From assembly GCA_023515745.1 (NCBI GenBank), contig JALECJ010000001.1, positions 248,001 to 312,000 of the forward strand: DNA of 64,000 nt. The letters are read 5' to 3'. The stretch is from Amoeboaphelidium protococcarum (taxonomy: Eukaryota > Aphelidiomycota > Aphelidea). This document shows positions 34,736-45,619 of the stretch, piece by piece. The translations under genes were made by a program, and so were the position numbers. Each line of letters opens with the position of its first letter. Positions within the stretch are counted from its first letter, which is position 1. The notes under the pieces were generated by a model, which worked only from the letters and a program-made list of their open reading frames with translations, did no database searches and was not told the DNA's origin.

Positions 34736-37700
34736 TCAATGACGCTTTTATTAAGGAATCTTGAGAGCATCTAGCAAGCTCGGAGTGTTGGCAAATATAT
34801 GTTCAGTGACATCTCTGTTCTCCTCAATCTCTTGTAACAGCAAATGACCATCTTTGACTTCTTTCACAAGATCTTTCACGCGACGCATAACGTCCTGCTT
34901 CCATTTAAAAGTCTTTTAGAGGATCTAATTGCGCAATTTTTCCAGCTTTACAACATTAAAGCCAGCGGATATGTGAACAAACTATTCCAACACTTCTGTC
35001 AACTACTCCTTGGTGGGAGCTCGATATGGAATAACAAACGGCTTCCACACTATAGTCTCTATCTAGCTCTATTCCTTCTCACCCGATTCAACGTTCATAT
35101 AATTGCTGTCTTCACCATGAAAAACGCTAGTAGACTAGTCTTTAGTAGAGTGTTAAGTAGGCTCCTCCATGACGGTTGACAGCTAACTCTACTCATTACC
35201 AACAGGACTCTATCTAGAGCTAGATGATTATTCAGAGTTGCTGCCACTATTATTCACAAAATTAGGACTCTATTCATCGTCAGTACTGTCCATAATTACT
35301 AACTTACGCGTCACTACCTTAGGGCCATCATTAGAATGACCAGAAACAATGGACTTTGATTTCACTTGCAAAATATCCTCATTGACATCCTAATACATGG
35401 CACCACTATCTTGGGATGAAGATTACTGAGAGGAAAGTTACACATTTACAGCTGAGATTTGCACCTCGTTATCACCAGCTTTATCCTGATCATCACATTG
35501 TACAAAAACTTCTCTGCGTACAGCCTCTTCCCTATCTGCCTTCTTTGATTTCAACGATTTGTAATACTCCATCCTCTGTTCATTAACTTTGGCAATCAGT
35601 TTCTCATACTCTGGTCCAAGTCTTTTCTACCTGGCAGCTGATTCATTGGCTTACTGTAAGAACTGGGGATCAAATGTTCGAATCCATTCTTCAAGCAGGT
35701 CAGAGAGAGCATTCACACTAGACAGACGATACACCTCGTCACGTTCATACGCAAACCGTCTGAATCCTTCGACCATTTCCGCAATGTCTTCTTTGAATGG
35801 CTTGATTGTCTAGTAGCCGTGGCGCTCAACCTTTTCAAGAATGTCTTGTGCATCCATCTTTACTACATCGCCATAATCTTCCAAAGGATTCAGATTCTTC
35901 ACCACAGCCTTGTACTCTTTACAACGGATAATCTCACTGCAGAATTCTCTCAACAACATTCGCAGTTTTCTAAATACACTTTCATCATGTTCATACAGCA
36001 TTTACAATTCATCCACTGTCAAATCACGATGCTATTACTATTCAGCTGGTTGAATGGGCGCTATCGGAATTTGCTATTGCTACTCTTACTATTTCAACGA
36101 AGGATCCAGTATTAATGGATCAACGGTCAGAGTACCTTCATTTATATCCCACTGAATTCCACCAAAGGACTACGTGACTTCTTATGCCAAAGACTTGAAA
36201 TACTCCAATCTTTAACTTTAAGTGATTTCACCGAGAATAAAGATTGATGATGCAGAATAGTCACCACTACCAATTATATCGTTCTCAACTCCAAAGGCGG
36301 CTTTTAATTCCAGAAAATCATCATCATCATCATCTTCAGCACTACCCTGGGTACCTGATATATTGTTAGATAAACCGCTTGAGGTAGCCAAGATAAATAC
36401 ACCACAATTCTAAGGTAGAGTTTCTACCAAATCCAGAAATAACCTGCGACAAGACTCCCCGAGCCCAGAATAGAATTGCCCCAAATTCGGTAGGAAAATA
36501 ACACTAGACTTCTGACGTTTACATTCTCTAAAGAAGGAACTCAATGCAGCCTCAGCACTCTAATGCTGCTCATTATGAATAACCTCAAAATCAAGCTGGT
36601 TAATAACGACATTCTCCAACTTATTCATCGCAGCCAGAGCCACTTCAACTTGGCCATTTCCAGAGTAAAGGGAATCCACAATAAGCTTATTAGCAAAAGC
36701 AGGAACAGTTTGCATAATTTAATCTTACATTGTAAAGATGGCAGCATTCGAAGCATCAAGGCAAGGCATAGAGTCAACCATAATCTAATACAACTATTCT
36801 ACGCGATCTGCTAGAAGAGCGTTCATAGAACTAGTCAAAGGTTTAGCCACTTTAGATTTAGTTCTCTATGTGGATGGAGCAATTTTAGAGAGTGCTTTAA
36901 TGAAATCACTTCTTTCCACTTGGACGTCATTAACAGATATTGCCAATTTCTTATCACTAGTGTATATACCAGGATAACATCTCTCCAGAGCACAAAGAGC
37001 AGCTTCGGTACAAAGACCACGTAGATCACTACCACCATATCCTCTAGTTACTTCAGCCAGCTCTTCTAACATTTAATCATGTAATGGAGGATTCCACGCC
37101 TGCGAATTAATCTAAATGATCTTCTTTCTAGCTCCCATGTCGGGAAGAGAGAACAGAAATTCACGATCAAATCTTCCAGTTCTTCTCAGAGCAGGATCAA
37201 TAGCGTCTATACGATTAGTTGCACCAATAACAACTATATTACCTCTGGAATCCAAACCATCCATCAGAGCAAGGAGAGTCGTGACGATACTAGAGTGAAT
37301 TTAATCCTGCTTAGCTGATCGCACAGGAGCGAGGCCATCAATTTCATCAAAGAATATAATGGCGGGAGACATCTATCTGGCCTGTTCAAATAGTTCCTTC
37401 AGCTAACGCTCAGAATCACCCACCCATTTACTAAGTACGTCTGCACCTTTCCTCATAAAGAATGCCACTTTCTGATCACCGAAGCTGCACGCATTAGCCA
37501 AAGCTCTTGCAAGCAAAGTTTTACCAGTGCCCGGAGGACCATGAAATATAACACCACGAGGTGGCACTAAACTAAACTTTTCAAAAACTTCAGGATACAT
37601 CAGTGGAAGCAATACCATCTCTTTCAATGACTTGATATGACCATCCAGGCCGCCAACAGAGTCAAAAGTCACGTTACTATCAACAGCCACGGGATCACTA

Positions 37701-39055
37701 TCTGAAAGCTTCACCTTTCCAGTCTTGTTAAGGAGCAGCCGGTCATTGTCATAAGATCCGCTGGTAAGAGAGGTCATATTCAGCGGCTAGATACCACTAC
37801 TTCTAAGCTATCCGATCCGTTGGATATCATTCACTTTTCCAGCAGGAGAACCAAAATCACCATCGTCATCGTCACTATCCGCAGGGCCAACATTACCTTT
37901 AGCCTACTTGAACAGAGAGCCAAAAGAGCGAAATCCAGTCTTCAACAACTGATCCATGTTGAAATCTCTACGATGACTTGAGGATGCCATAGCTTTCCTT
38001 CGCAGTTAGTCTTTCCGAGGTGAGGCATCATACAAAGGAATCCTGACTTTATAATCTATCCTCTCCTACCGAGGCCTCAGTCTATAGCCTCGAGCGTCTG
38101 GCGACTCACTTCTCATTCTGTTGGAATTCCTAGTCAGGCGCCGACCATCCTAGTACCCACCAGAAGGCAAAACTTCTTCAGAGTCATCCTTGACAAATCG
38201 CTTTCTCAGCCGATACCCTTTATTACTGTCGGCATCCACATCTTCTTCCACCGATTATCGCGACGTTTTTCTACCTCCACTCACTCCCTCCAGCTAATCA
38301 ATATCCTCACCATCTTGATGACTAGCCTCAGTGAAATTGGAGTTCTCACCCTAATCCTACACACCATCTCCATAGCGTGCCAGATAACGCTACTACCTAC
38401 TCTTAGCAGTGTCTCGCTTCTACCGTTCCTCCTCCTCATAGCTAAATTCATCCTAATGTCTACTCTTTCTATAAGAAGAATCACGCTTACTAGATTTACT
38501 ACCGCCATAGACCACTTGATCAAGATAATTCTCATTCAAAGAATCTCTGTACCGAGAAGACCGAGGTGGAAGCACTCTCACTGGCTTGACATCATTCTAG
38601 TGTGACATGTTCTGAGCAGCATCATCATTATCATCACCATTATTCTACGGTGTATCCTATTCATCCTCTTCGTCATCATCTTCCACAATAACTTGCTTTG
38701 TCGTAGCAGAAGATATTTAAGCCTTCCTAGCAGAACTTCGAGTACCACTACTCTCAAAGAATCCTTTAAAAGATGTGTTCTTGTGACGAGTATTAATCCT
38801 GGATTCATAATCTGCAGAAGATGGTTAATACGGATCACTTCTAACACGCTTCGTATCTTCAACATTCAACAAAGATGATAAGGACGGTTCATATTACCGC
38901 TTAGACGACGATCTAGTTCCGTACAATTCTCGTTAATCTTAATCTCCTTACTCAGCTCCATCTTCAAAATTACTATTCTGGTCACCAGCAACATCACTTC
39001 TCTAAATAGAATTTCTCCTTGGTGGCATAAGACTATCCTCAAAAGGCACCGTCAT
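34736..39055 (-). CDS. YTA7: Yta7/ATAD2-type AAA ATPase with bromodomain
   Basis: A chromatin AAA ATPase that disassembles histone H3-H4 and affects nucleosome density. The 1,439-residue protein has a long charged N-terminus (~450 residues) and then AAA1: [19 protein letters not shown], Walker A GPPGTGKT, Walker [11 protein letters not shown], sensor GATN and TGRFDREF. A degenerate second AAA region follows. A bromodomain-like segment is at about residues 1020-1100 ([45 protein letters not shown]); the usual acetyl-lysine Asn is not seen, as in fungal Yta7. The C-terminal ~100 residues end in [13 protein letters not shown] second, decayed copy of this end lies at 32455-32590. Confidence 0.93.
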
Positions 39056-39580
39056 CTGGCTATACTTAAAATAGAGACTGAGAAATAGAAGAAAGAAAGA
39101 GCGTGCTGAGAGAAGACTGAAGTTTTTGTTGTTTCCCGGCCAGACAAGACGAACGAGCAAGTTGTTGAACGAACCGAGTCGAGAAACGACGTCGCGTGTT
39201 TTAAATGTCGTTTCAGTTTCACTTCAAAGTCTGTCTTTACTCAGGACCGCATAGAATTTACTTTTATAGAATATGCTATATATTATGAAATTACTATAAT
39301 TGAATAGATTGTGTTTGTCTTGAATGATCAAATCAACACAATTTCATTTTATTTTCCATTTCATCTGATCGGCTTTGACAAGACTTCTTTAGCTTTAACT
39401 AAAACTGCGAGAGTTGTTTCAATTTCAATCGCGATGTGCCAAATCACAATGAGTAACACCATCAGATCATTAATCGGTGCACATTATCATTCATTTCTAG
39501 TCACCTTGAAATCTTGAATTATTAAAGGAAGTAATTATCCTAAGTTGTGAATACAAACAACCTTTTTAAGTTGAAACGGT
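39056..39580. promoter_or_regulatory. Divergent promoter region Yta7 / NTF2-like gene
   Basis: 525 bp with a cluster of GAAAC/GTTTC words (about 39180-39225, including CGTTTCAGTTTCAC). Both neighbouring genes start here and point away. No gene is seen. Confidence 0.4.
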
Positions 39581-40396
39581 ATGGATCCAATTCATGATTT
39601 GGAGAATCTGATAACGAAAATCACTATTACTGATGATCCAGAGTAGGTGATTAGGGATGTTTATGATTCCCGTGCAAGTATGCGTCATCCACTGGTAATC
39701 GCTAGTGGTGTCGAAGAGATTATCGCAGCTAAAAAGCTAATGAGTCGCGTGTTGGGTAGTACTAGTGGGCGCGTTTGTCGCTTGCACAATGCATCTTTCG
39801 ACCCCAACACGCGCAAGCTTTACGCGCACTACTCAATCTTATGGGAGTTCAACTTTCCTGTGGTAAGTAGGCTGTCTAGCCACACCTTGGACAAGATGGC
39901 CCAATCTGTGGTCAACTCTACTCGTATCTTCCATCCTCCAATGACCAAGATGGAACAAGTGAGTTCAGTTGACGCTCTCACCGCTGCAAAGACCAGTATT
40001 ATCGAATTCTTGGTGTTGTATGATCTGGAGCCAGTTCAGAAGGGAGTCACTTCAGTCACTGAAGTTGGTACAAAGCATTACAAGATTATAGCCGAGAATG
40101 TATACTGGATCACCAATCCGTGGTTTTCTCTATTTGCGCAATTGTTGATAAATATAGTGGACATATTTTGGGTGGTCCCCCTGCTATACTTTTTGAAATA
40201 CTTTGGTGGCTTAAATATGCAGAAGCAACTCAGCATCCCCCCAATGATAAAGCAGATTATTGGTATATCCACAAAGGCCACTGCTGGTGAGCAAGGTGAA
40301 GCCAACTATCCATGGACAATAGTTTTGGAGAACACAATGAAGTGCGCCGTCAGCAAAGCGGCCAAAACTACAGAGAGAGTTTTACGCTGGCCTTGA
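39581..40396 (+). CDS. NTF2-like (SnoaL fold) membrane protein, fungal type
   Basis: A 271-residue protein. The N-terminal half fits the NTF2/SnoaL-like family often annotated in fungi as SigF-like: DDPEQVIRDVYDSRASMRHPL, RVCRLHNASFDPNTRKLYA, SILWEFNFPVV. A helical or membrane-spanning segment follows (LFAQLLINIVDIFWVVPLLYF, ~residues 185-205). Function is unknown; in the family the fold is non-catalytic or of unknown activity. The assignment is by pattern and moderately sure. ATG at 39581 with a TAG-encoded Gln at residue 22; TGA at 40394-40396. Confidence 0.55.
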
Positions 40397-40537
40397 TGAA
40401 CTTGGCGAGTTGTGGATTATCTTTTTTGCTACCGAGCGACTTCTTATTACCGTTTGGCGTCTCTATATCGATGAATGAGTAGAACGACTTTTGTAATACA
40501 ATGTTATAGCATTAAATCTATTATCTACAATAGTTAT
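40397..40537. other. Convergent intergenic region
   Basis: 141-bp spacer between the ends of the NTF2-like and glycosyltransferase genes; nothing is recognised. Confidence 0.4.
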
Positions 40538-43417
40538 TCACTTTTTAGCCGCCGACAAAGATTCAATGTGAGATCGGATCCATTCAGCGCGACCATTGAA
40601 TTGCCTTTCCATCTTCAATTATTTCGCAGCGGATCTATACTACTTTTGGCTCTGTTCATACTTGAGATCAATAGTGTTGACAGCATCCTTTATAATGACG
40701 GAACTTTTAGTCTACTATCCATGATAAGCTTAATCCAGCGCGGTCAATGTCTAGTTCAGCGCGCTTTTAAAAGACAAATGATCTTTGATAGAGTATGGAA
40801 CGTCAGGCAACACATTTGAATAAGCAACTTTGGTATCTATGACAGGCCCGATAACCTTCACTTTCAAAGATTAAGCAATGCGTTGAGTGAAATGATATTA
40901 GCTATACTGTGGAGGCAGGATCAAATAATCGGAAGCTTTCACGAGTTTGAGAGCATCATCTACCGCCAGATCGTGATACACTTCAAAATATTTTGTCAAA
41001 TAGTGGGGCACCTCTGGCATGGTGTAATTGTTAATGGGAATCCAAGCAGCATTTTCATTCTATCGCGGATTGATTATGACAACTTTAAGCCTGTAAACAA
41101 AAGATCTTTGAATATTAAACTTGCCACGATTGATCGCGACCAATACGCCATCCACAAACTCCATCAGCCAGTCCATTGCTTTATAGTGAGCTTCCACTGA
41201 TGCAAATGGATCATACATTGTAATAACCAATCTGTCCTTGTTGCGATGTATAGTCTCACCGGAATATATACCATTAAGCAATAGATCCAAATGAGGATAG
41301 GATAATGATTAGACTGATATCTTACTAGGCGGCAATCCATATAAACCTTACAACAATAACGCGTCATGCACACTTGAAGTTATCACAGTATCAGCAGTGA
41401 GAAGACTGTACTATTCTTTCATGTACACTTAGTTATGTTCCATAGAAAGAGATCTTCGCTCATCCCAATGACCTGCACTTATATGCTCCATCTAAATTGT
41501 GCCATGTGAACGAATAAGAACCTTGACATTGGATAAAAATGATGAACTAGCTTACAGACAGATTTACGTGTGATCTTAATCCGATTGATGAAACAAGCAA
41601 CGCTTCAAAGCTAGTTCAGGATCACCTTGTCGATGTAAAATCTCGTAAGCCAAACCATAAGTATCCGGAAATTCCACAATATCAAATGAAGTATTCTAAT
41701 ACAGCAACTAAAGCCCAGCTGCAACCAAATTGTACAAATCATCGCGAAATTTGAGTTTAGACTGTTCTAGGATACGTTGCAAATACACAATTTAGATGCG
41801 ACCATTACCAAGCATTGACTAGCCATCCTTGACATTGGAGTCGACTGAGTTGCCAATAACCAACAAAATCACATTAAAACCCTATGATACATATTGTGCA
41901 ACTGCAGAGTGGGCTACTACAGACACTTCAGATAACACATGAGGGAATACACCATCAGTAATTAAGCACACAGTCTACTCTTTTTTGACCGGCTGTTCAG
42001 GCTTACGATCAGCCTTCTAAACACTGTCATCGAGTGTAGGCACTGTGGGAACGTTAAAATCAGCCTTGCCGTGTAGTAGAATCTCCATCTGCTCTCGGGC
42101 TTTCATGTGCAAGTAAGGCATATAATCCCACAAGCGATCGGTAATGGTGTCATAGTTCTGCATGATTCTAATGACTGCATCTGCAATATAATCAGGACTA
42201 TCCAGTTCATTAATGACCAAAAATTGTTGCAGCACAGGATCGAGAGTATATATCGGACTAGTGGCGCTTGTGAGAGCCGGAATGCCGACAGTAATACTCT
42301 CAATAATAGTCATGGGGAAGCATTCAGTCAGAGATACATATAAATTGATGTCCATAGACTAAATTAACTAGATAAATTGATCGTGAGGTATAAAGCGCCC
42401 ATGAGAGATAATTTCACTCTGACAATGCTCCAGATATGGTAACTTGGGCTTCTCCAGGACGTGAATTTTAATATTGGGAATCCGACATAGCGCCATGATT
42501 TGAACAAATACATTTTTATGATTCCAGCTTGAGCCGAAAACACCAACATTCCATCGCGGCTCTTAAGTGATATGAGACTATGATGTACTAGCATTCCTTA
42601 CCGAAGGGTCAAATGCTACCACAGAAGTTATCGCTTTAGTGCTGTTCATCAAAGTCAATGCTCGAACATTTAGCACGGAATTTACACTTCGTAAGCCAAT
42701 GGGCATATCGGGGAAGTTCCAAATCTCTACAGCGTCGACTCCCATGGCTTTAAAAGAGTTCTCAATGCCATTTTTGACAACGCCAACACGATCGATAACG
42801 CCTTCTTGGGCAGCAATGATCATATCATTCACTAGACTAGCCTCAGCCTCATGGAAAGGCTGAGATATGCTCCCATGATAGATGAATATGATTTATACGT
42901 TCGGCATATAATGACGCAGTATGTAAGCAAATTCAATCATTCTATTAGGTATACCATTGACTATCACAGTCCGCAGCTTGGATAGAGAGGAGAGCAGCTC
43001 CATCAGACGGACTTCATGCAAATCATTCAAAAGACCAGGTATCTCTAAGACTGGGTAACCTTGGCCGTACGTGGCCTGTCGGATACCATGCCATTCAGGA
43101 TGGCAAATGTTTACAATTTCCGTGGAACTTTTAATCAAATCTTCCAATGAATCGAAGGTTGACTTGCTAGCAACTCCACCGAATGGCAGGGAGCCGTCAA
43201 GCTAAAGTTGCTGCGAACAAATTCTGTCCTATCCCCAGAGAGTACTACATTAATTAAAACTCGATAATGACCCAGACCAGAGAAGTGATAGCAGAATGAA
43301 TGTCAGAACTGCGATTGCTACATCGCGCCACATGACTCTTCTACCGCCAAACAAGTAACGCAGCTAGATATTATGCAACAGTCTCTACAATCGCCCCACT
43401 AAATACATTTTGGCCAT
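40538..43417 (-). CDS. Two-domain GT4-like glycosyltransferase, type II membrane protein
   Basis: A 959-residue protein. Near the N-terminus a hydrophobic segment (VAIAVLTFILLSLLW) after basic residues (FGGRRVMWR) fits a Golgi/ER signal anchor. The first half is a GT-B glycosyltransferase of GT4 type with NVGVFGSSWNHK-like and NLYVSLTECFPMTIIESITVGIPAL (donor-binding ExxxxxxxE region). After a linker (~residue 470) a second GT-B start appears (CLITDGVFPHVLSEVS, GFNVILLVIGN), and a C-terminal half with DRLVITMYDPFAS and VVIINPR. Two glycosyltransferase domains in one chain are inferred; substrates are unknown. Stop TGA 40538-40540; start ATG 43415-43417. Confidence 0.72.
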
Positions 43418-43715
43418 ATTGATCTACTAAAAGCAATTTTGTTTTTGATGATAGTTGTGCGACAGGTGGTCATTAATGATGATATTATGTATGATCGACT
43501 TCATTTTAAATCTGTATCCATGGCGTCTCCATGTTATAGAACGGATCAGTTGTCAAGTTCATCATTGTCAGGGTCGAACAATGTCAAATTCATTAAGCAA
43601 TAACGCTAAGAAAGTCTGAGGCCTCAATTAAAAATATTTAGTTGCAATCCTACCATGTGTTAAATGTGGATTTCGCCACTATTGCGGCAGCTAGCGATGA
43701 AGAGTTGGAAATTTA
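43418..43715. other. Intergenic upstream of the glycosyltransferase
   Basis: Promoter side of the glycosyltransferase. Several short plus-strand frames, none convincing. Confidence 0.35.
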
Positions 43716-43859
43716 ATGGACGCTCCAAATTTAGAAAAAAACTCTGGTTCTTCATCACTACTTAAATAGAAAGCCCAAATCGAAAATTTTATTGACGATA
43801 GCGATGCAGTAGTATTCGACGAGTCAAGTGCCCACTATAAATCAATGAAGCTCAGATGA
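43716..43859 (+). CDS. Hypothetical 47-residue ORF
   Basis: ATG 43716 to TGA 43857; encodes an acidic, Ser-rich peptide with IENFIDDSDAVVF. It may be the last exon of a larger gene (a different frame just upstream encodes DFATIAAASDEELE), but no splice pair is clear. Weak support. Confidence 0.22.
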
Positions 43860-44880
43860 CTTTCATGGAGTGTGAAACAGTTTCACAAGTTCTGTCTGAA
43901 ACCAGCGCGCGCTCAAGCGAGCCGATGTTTCAGCGACTCTCGCGATCGTTTCAGATTTTGAATGAATTATTAGACTCTTATCTTTATGATTTCTACGGAA
44001 TCTAAATATAAAATTTGTATCAGCAGGAAGCTTGTACTCTGAAACGCTACATAATGAAACAGCGATGTAAATCGGACCAGATCTGACCGAGTTGACTCTG
44101 GAGGCCCATCGATTCAACGGCGAGGCCTCGTTTCACAAGCACGCGATCGAGTAAACAATGAGATTTTACAGCCCCACAATTCCCACAACACTCCTTCTTC
44201 TTCAAACTCTCTTGCCAGATAATACAATCTAACATTATCATACTCTGATAGTTGGTATCTACTGGTCTACCTCGACTGCCATTGCTACTGTAGTCTCAAG
44301 CATCTACTGCGACCTTTGAAACTATCCTACACTTGTTGCTCGCCCCTGTCTCCACTGCTTGCTCTGCTCTGATGTTGTTGCATAGTCTAGTCTCTTAACT
44401 GCATCTGTTTCTGTTAGACATCACTCTACTTGCCTGCTGAGGTCGCTTCTTCCTCCTCGTCTTCATCCTCTTCTCAGTCTGTGGTCAGCTTGTTGTTTCC
44501 TGTTCCTCGTCTACCTGCTTTCGGCTGTAGGTTGATGGCGCTGCTCGATTGTTCTAACAATGCTCTGGTTGTTGCGCTTACTCGGTACGCTTATCTTCCA
44601 GATGTCACTTTTGTAGTGTTATTTTAATGATAGGTGTTATGTGTAGGTGTGGTAGATCAGAGTGCGTAAGATGTCTGCTCTATGTCCTCCGGTATAAGAC
44701 TCTATGATCTGATTATACCTAGCCCTCCTTGCTTATCATGGTTTTGTCACAAGTTCTAGTTTCTCTGTAACATCCTAATGATGTCACAATGTCTCTCTTG
44801 CTCTCTGCCGTTGTGTGTCGGTTCTCTGATCTGATCTCTATAATACCTTTGAGTAAAGTCGCTACTCTAAGACGTTTGTA
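43860..44880. other. Unassigned region with clustered GAAAC words
   Basis: No gene supported. 43870-44150 contains eight or so TGAAAC/GTTTCA words within 300 bp. On the minus strand 44114-44450 there is a Gln-rich frame with a Cys-rich alternative (CCGNCGAVKSHC), but neither has a clear start. The right half is pyrimidine-rich on the plus strand and looks non-coding. Confidence 0.35.
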
Positions 44881-44889
44881 ACAAAGACG

Positions 44890-45345
44890 ACGACGACAGC
44901 ACGATAAGTTAAGGTGCTTAAGACATATAAAAAGATAAAAGAAGCACGATAATTAAAGGTGCATAAAAAGATATAAAAAAGAACTTCATTAGCACGATAA
45001 CTTACGGTGTCTAATTAAAGTAGCAAGACTTTAGTCTCTACTAGCACGATAATCTATGGTGCATAAAAAATCTGGCCAAATGGACCTTAATGGTACCATG
45101 GCCCACAACATTTGGGAGCGACTGGGCCCGAGCTGACTGCATGGTGAATCCTCGAATCTGCTACTCTTCACTGACCGTCTCAATGTTATAGGCTAGTACG
45201 TGGGACTGTCGCCGGGTAAGGGGAGCGTTCAATTAAAACTCACTGTTCGTAAAACCTTCTGGCGCAGAGATGACAGGAGGATCCTTGGCAGCAGTTCGGG
45301 TCTGGGTAGTGCCTTTGCACTATTTAATAATGAATGGAATGATTT
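44890..45345 (+). ncRNA. Candidate structured non-coding RNA locus
   Basis: A stretch with no open coding frame, four copies of a 20-nt element at its left side and a visibly GC-richer right part (about 45100-45330) than its surroundings. Local inverted pairs are present, for example TAGTGC-CTTT-GCACTA at 45307-45322 followed by T/A-rich DNA, and TGGCCA...TGGCC around 45073-45110. It does not match tRNA, 5S, U1-U6, SRP or RNase P cores that could be checked by eye. Strand is assumed from the position of the 3' hairpin. The class is unknown. Confidence 0.35.
44898..45062. repeat. Four spaced copies of a 20-nt element
   Basis: Copies at 44898-44917, 44943-44962, 44991-45010 and 45043-45062 share AGCACGATAA then about five variable bases then GGTGC (GGTGT in the third). 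Start-to-start spacing is 45, 48 and 52 nt, with A-rich spacers. GCAC and GTGC ends can pair within each copy. The variable middle and the constant ends suggest RNA or protein recognition elements, not simple satellite DNA. Confidence 0.85.
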
Positions 45346-45619
45346 TATATATTGTACTTATTCCTAATATTTCCATATTCTTTTAAGTTTCTCCTTTTGG
45401 ACATTACCACAACCATAGTCTTGTGGCAATCTTCAATACCGGTAGTACAGTGCATTGTAAGACTTGTCGCCAAAGATAAATATCAAAGAAAGGCCACTCG
45501 GCAGCATTAAAAGGAAAATGAATTGTAGAATTAATTCGTATAAAAATCTATCTATATTATTCTGCTACTCAATCTAAAAAACATATAAAATCAACCACAT
45601 ACATCATCTTCAGGCACTT
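45346..45619. other. Intergenic 3' of the carboxylesterase
   Basis: AT-rich; no gene or repeat recognised. Confidence 0.4.

Noticed and set aside
44114-44450. Minus-strand frames with a Gln-rich peptide or CCGNCGAVKSHC
   Set aside because: No start codon or splice site fits, and two frames look equally plausible; support is too weak.
44898-45062. CRISPR array
   Set aside because: Repeat units have variable middles, only four copies, eukaryotic context and no cas genes.
44260-45350. tRNA, 5S rRNA, U1-U6, SRP or RNase P RNA
   Set aside because: No cloverleaf or B-box and none of the core motifs of these RNAs were found on either strand.
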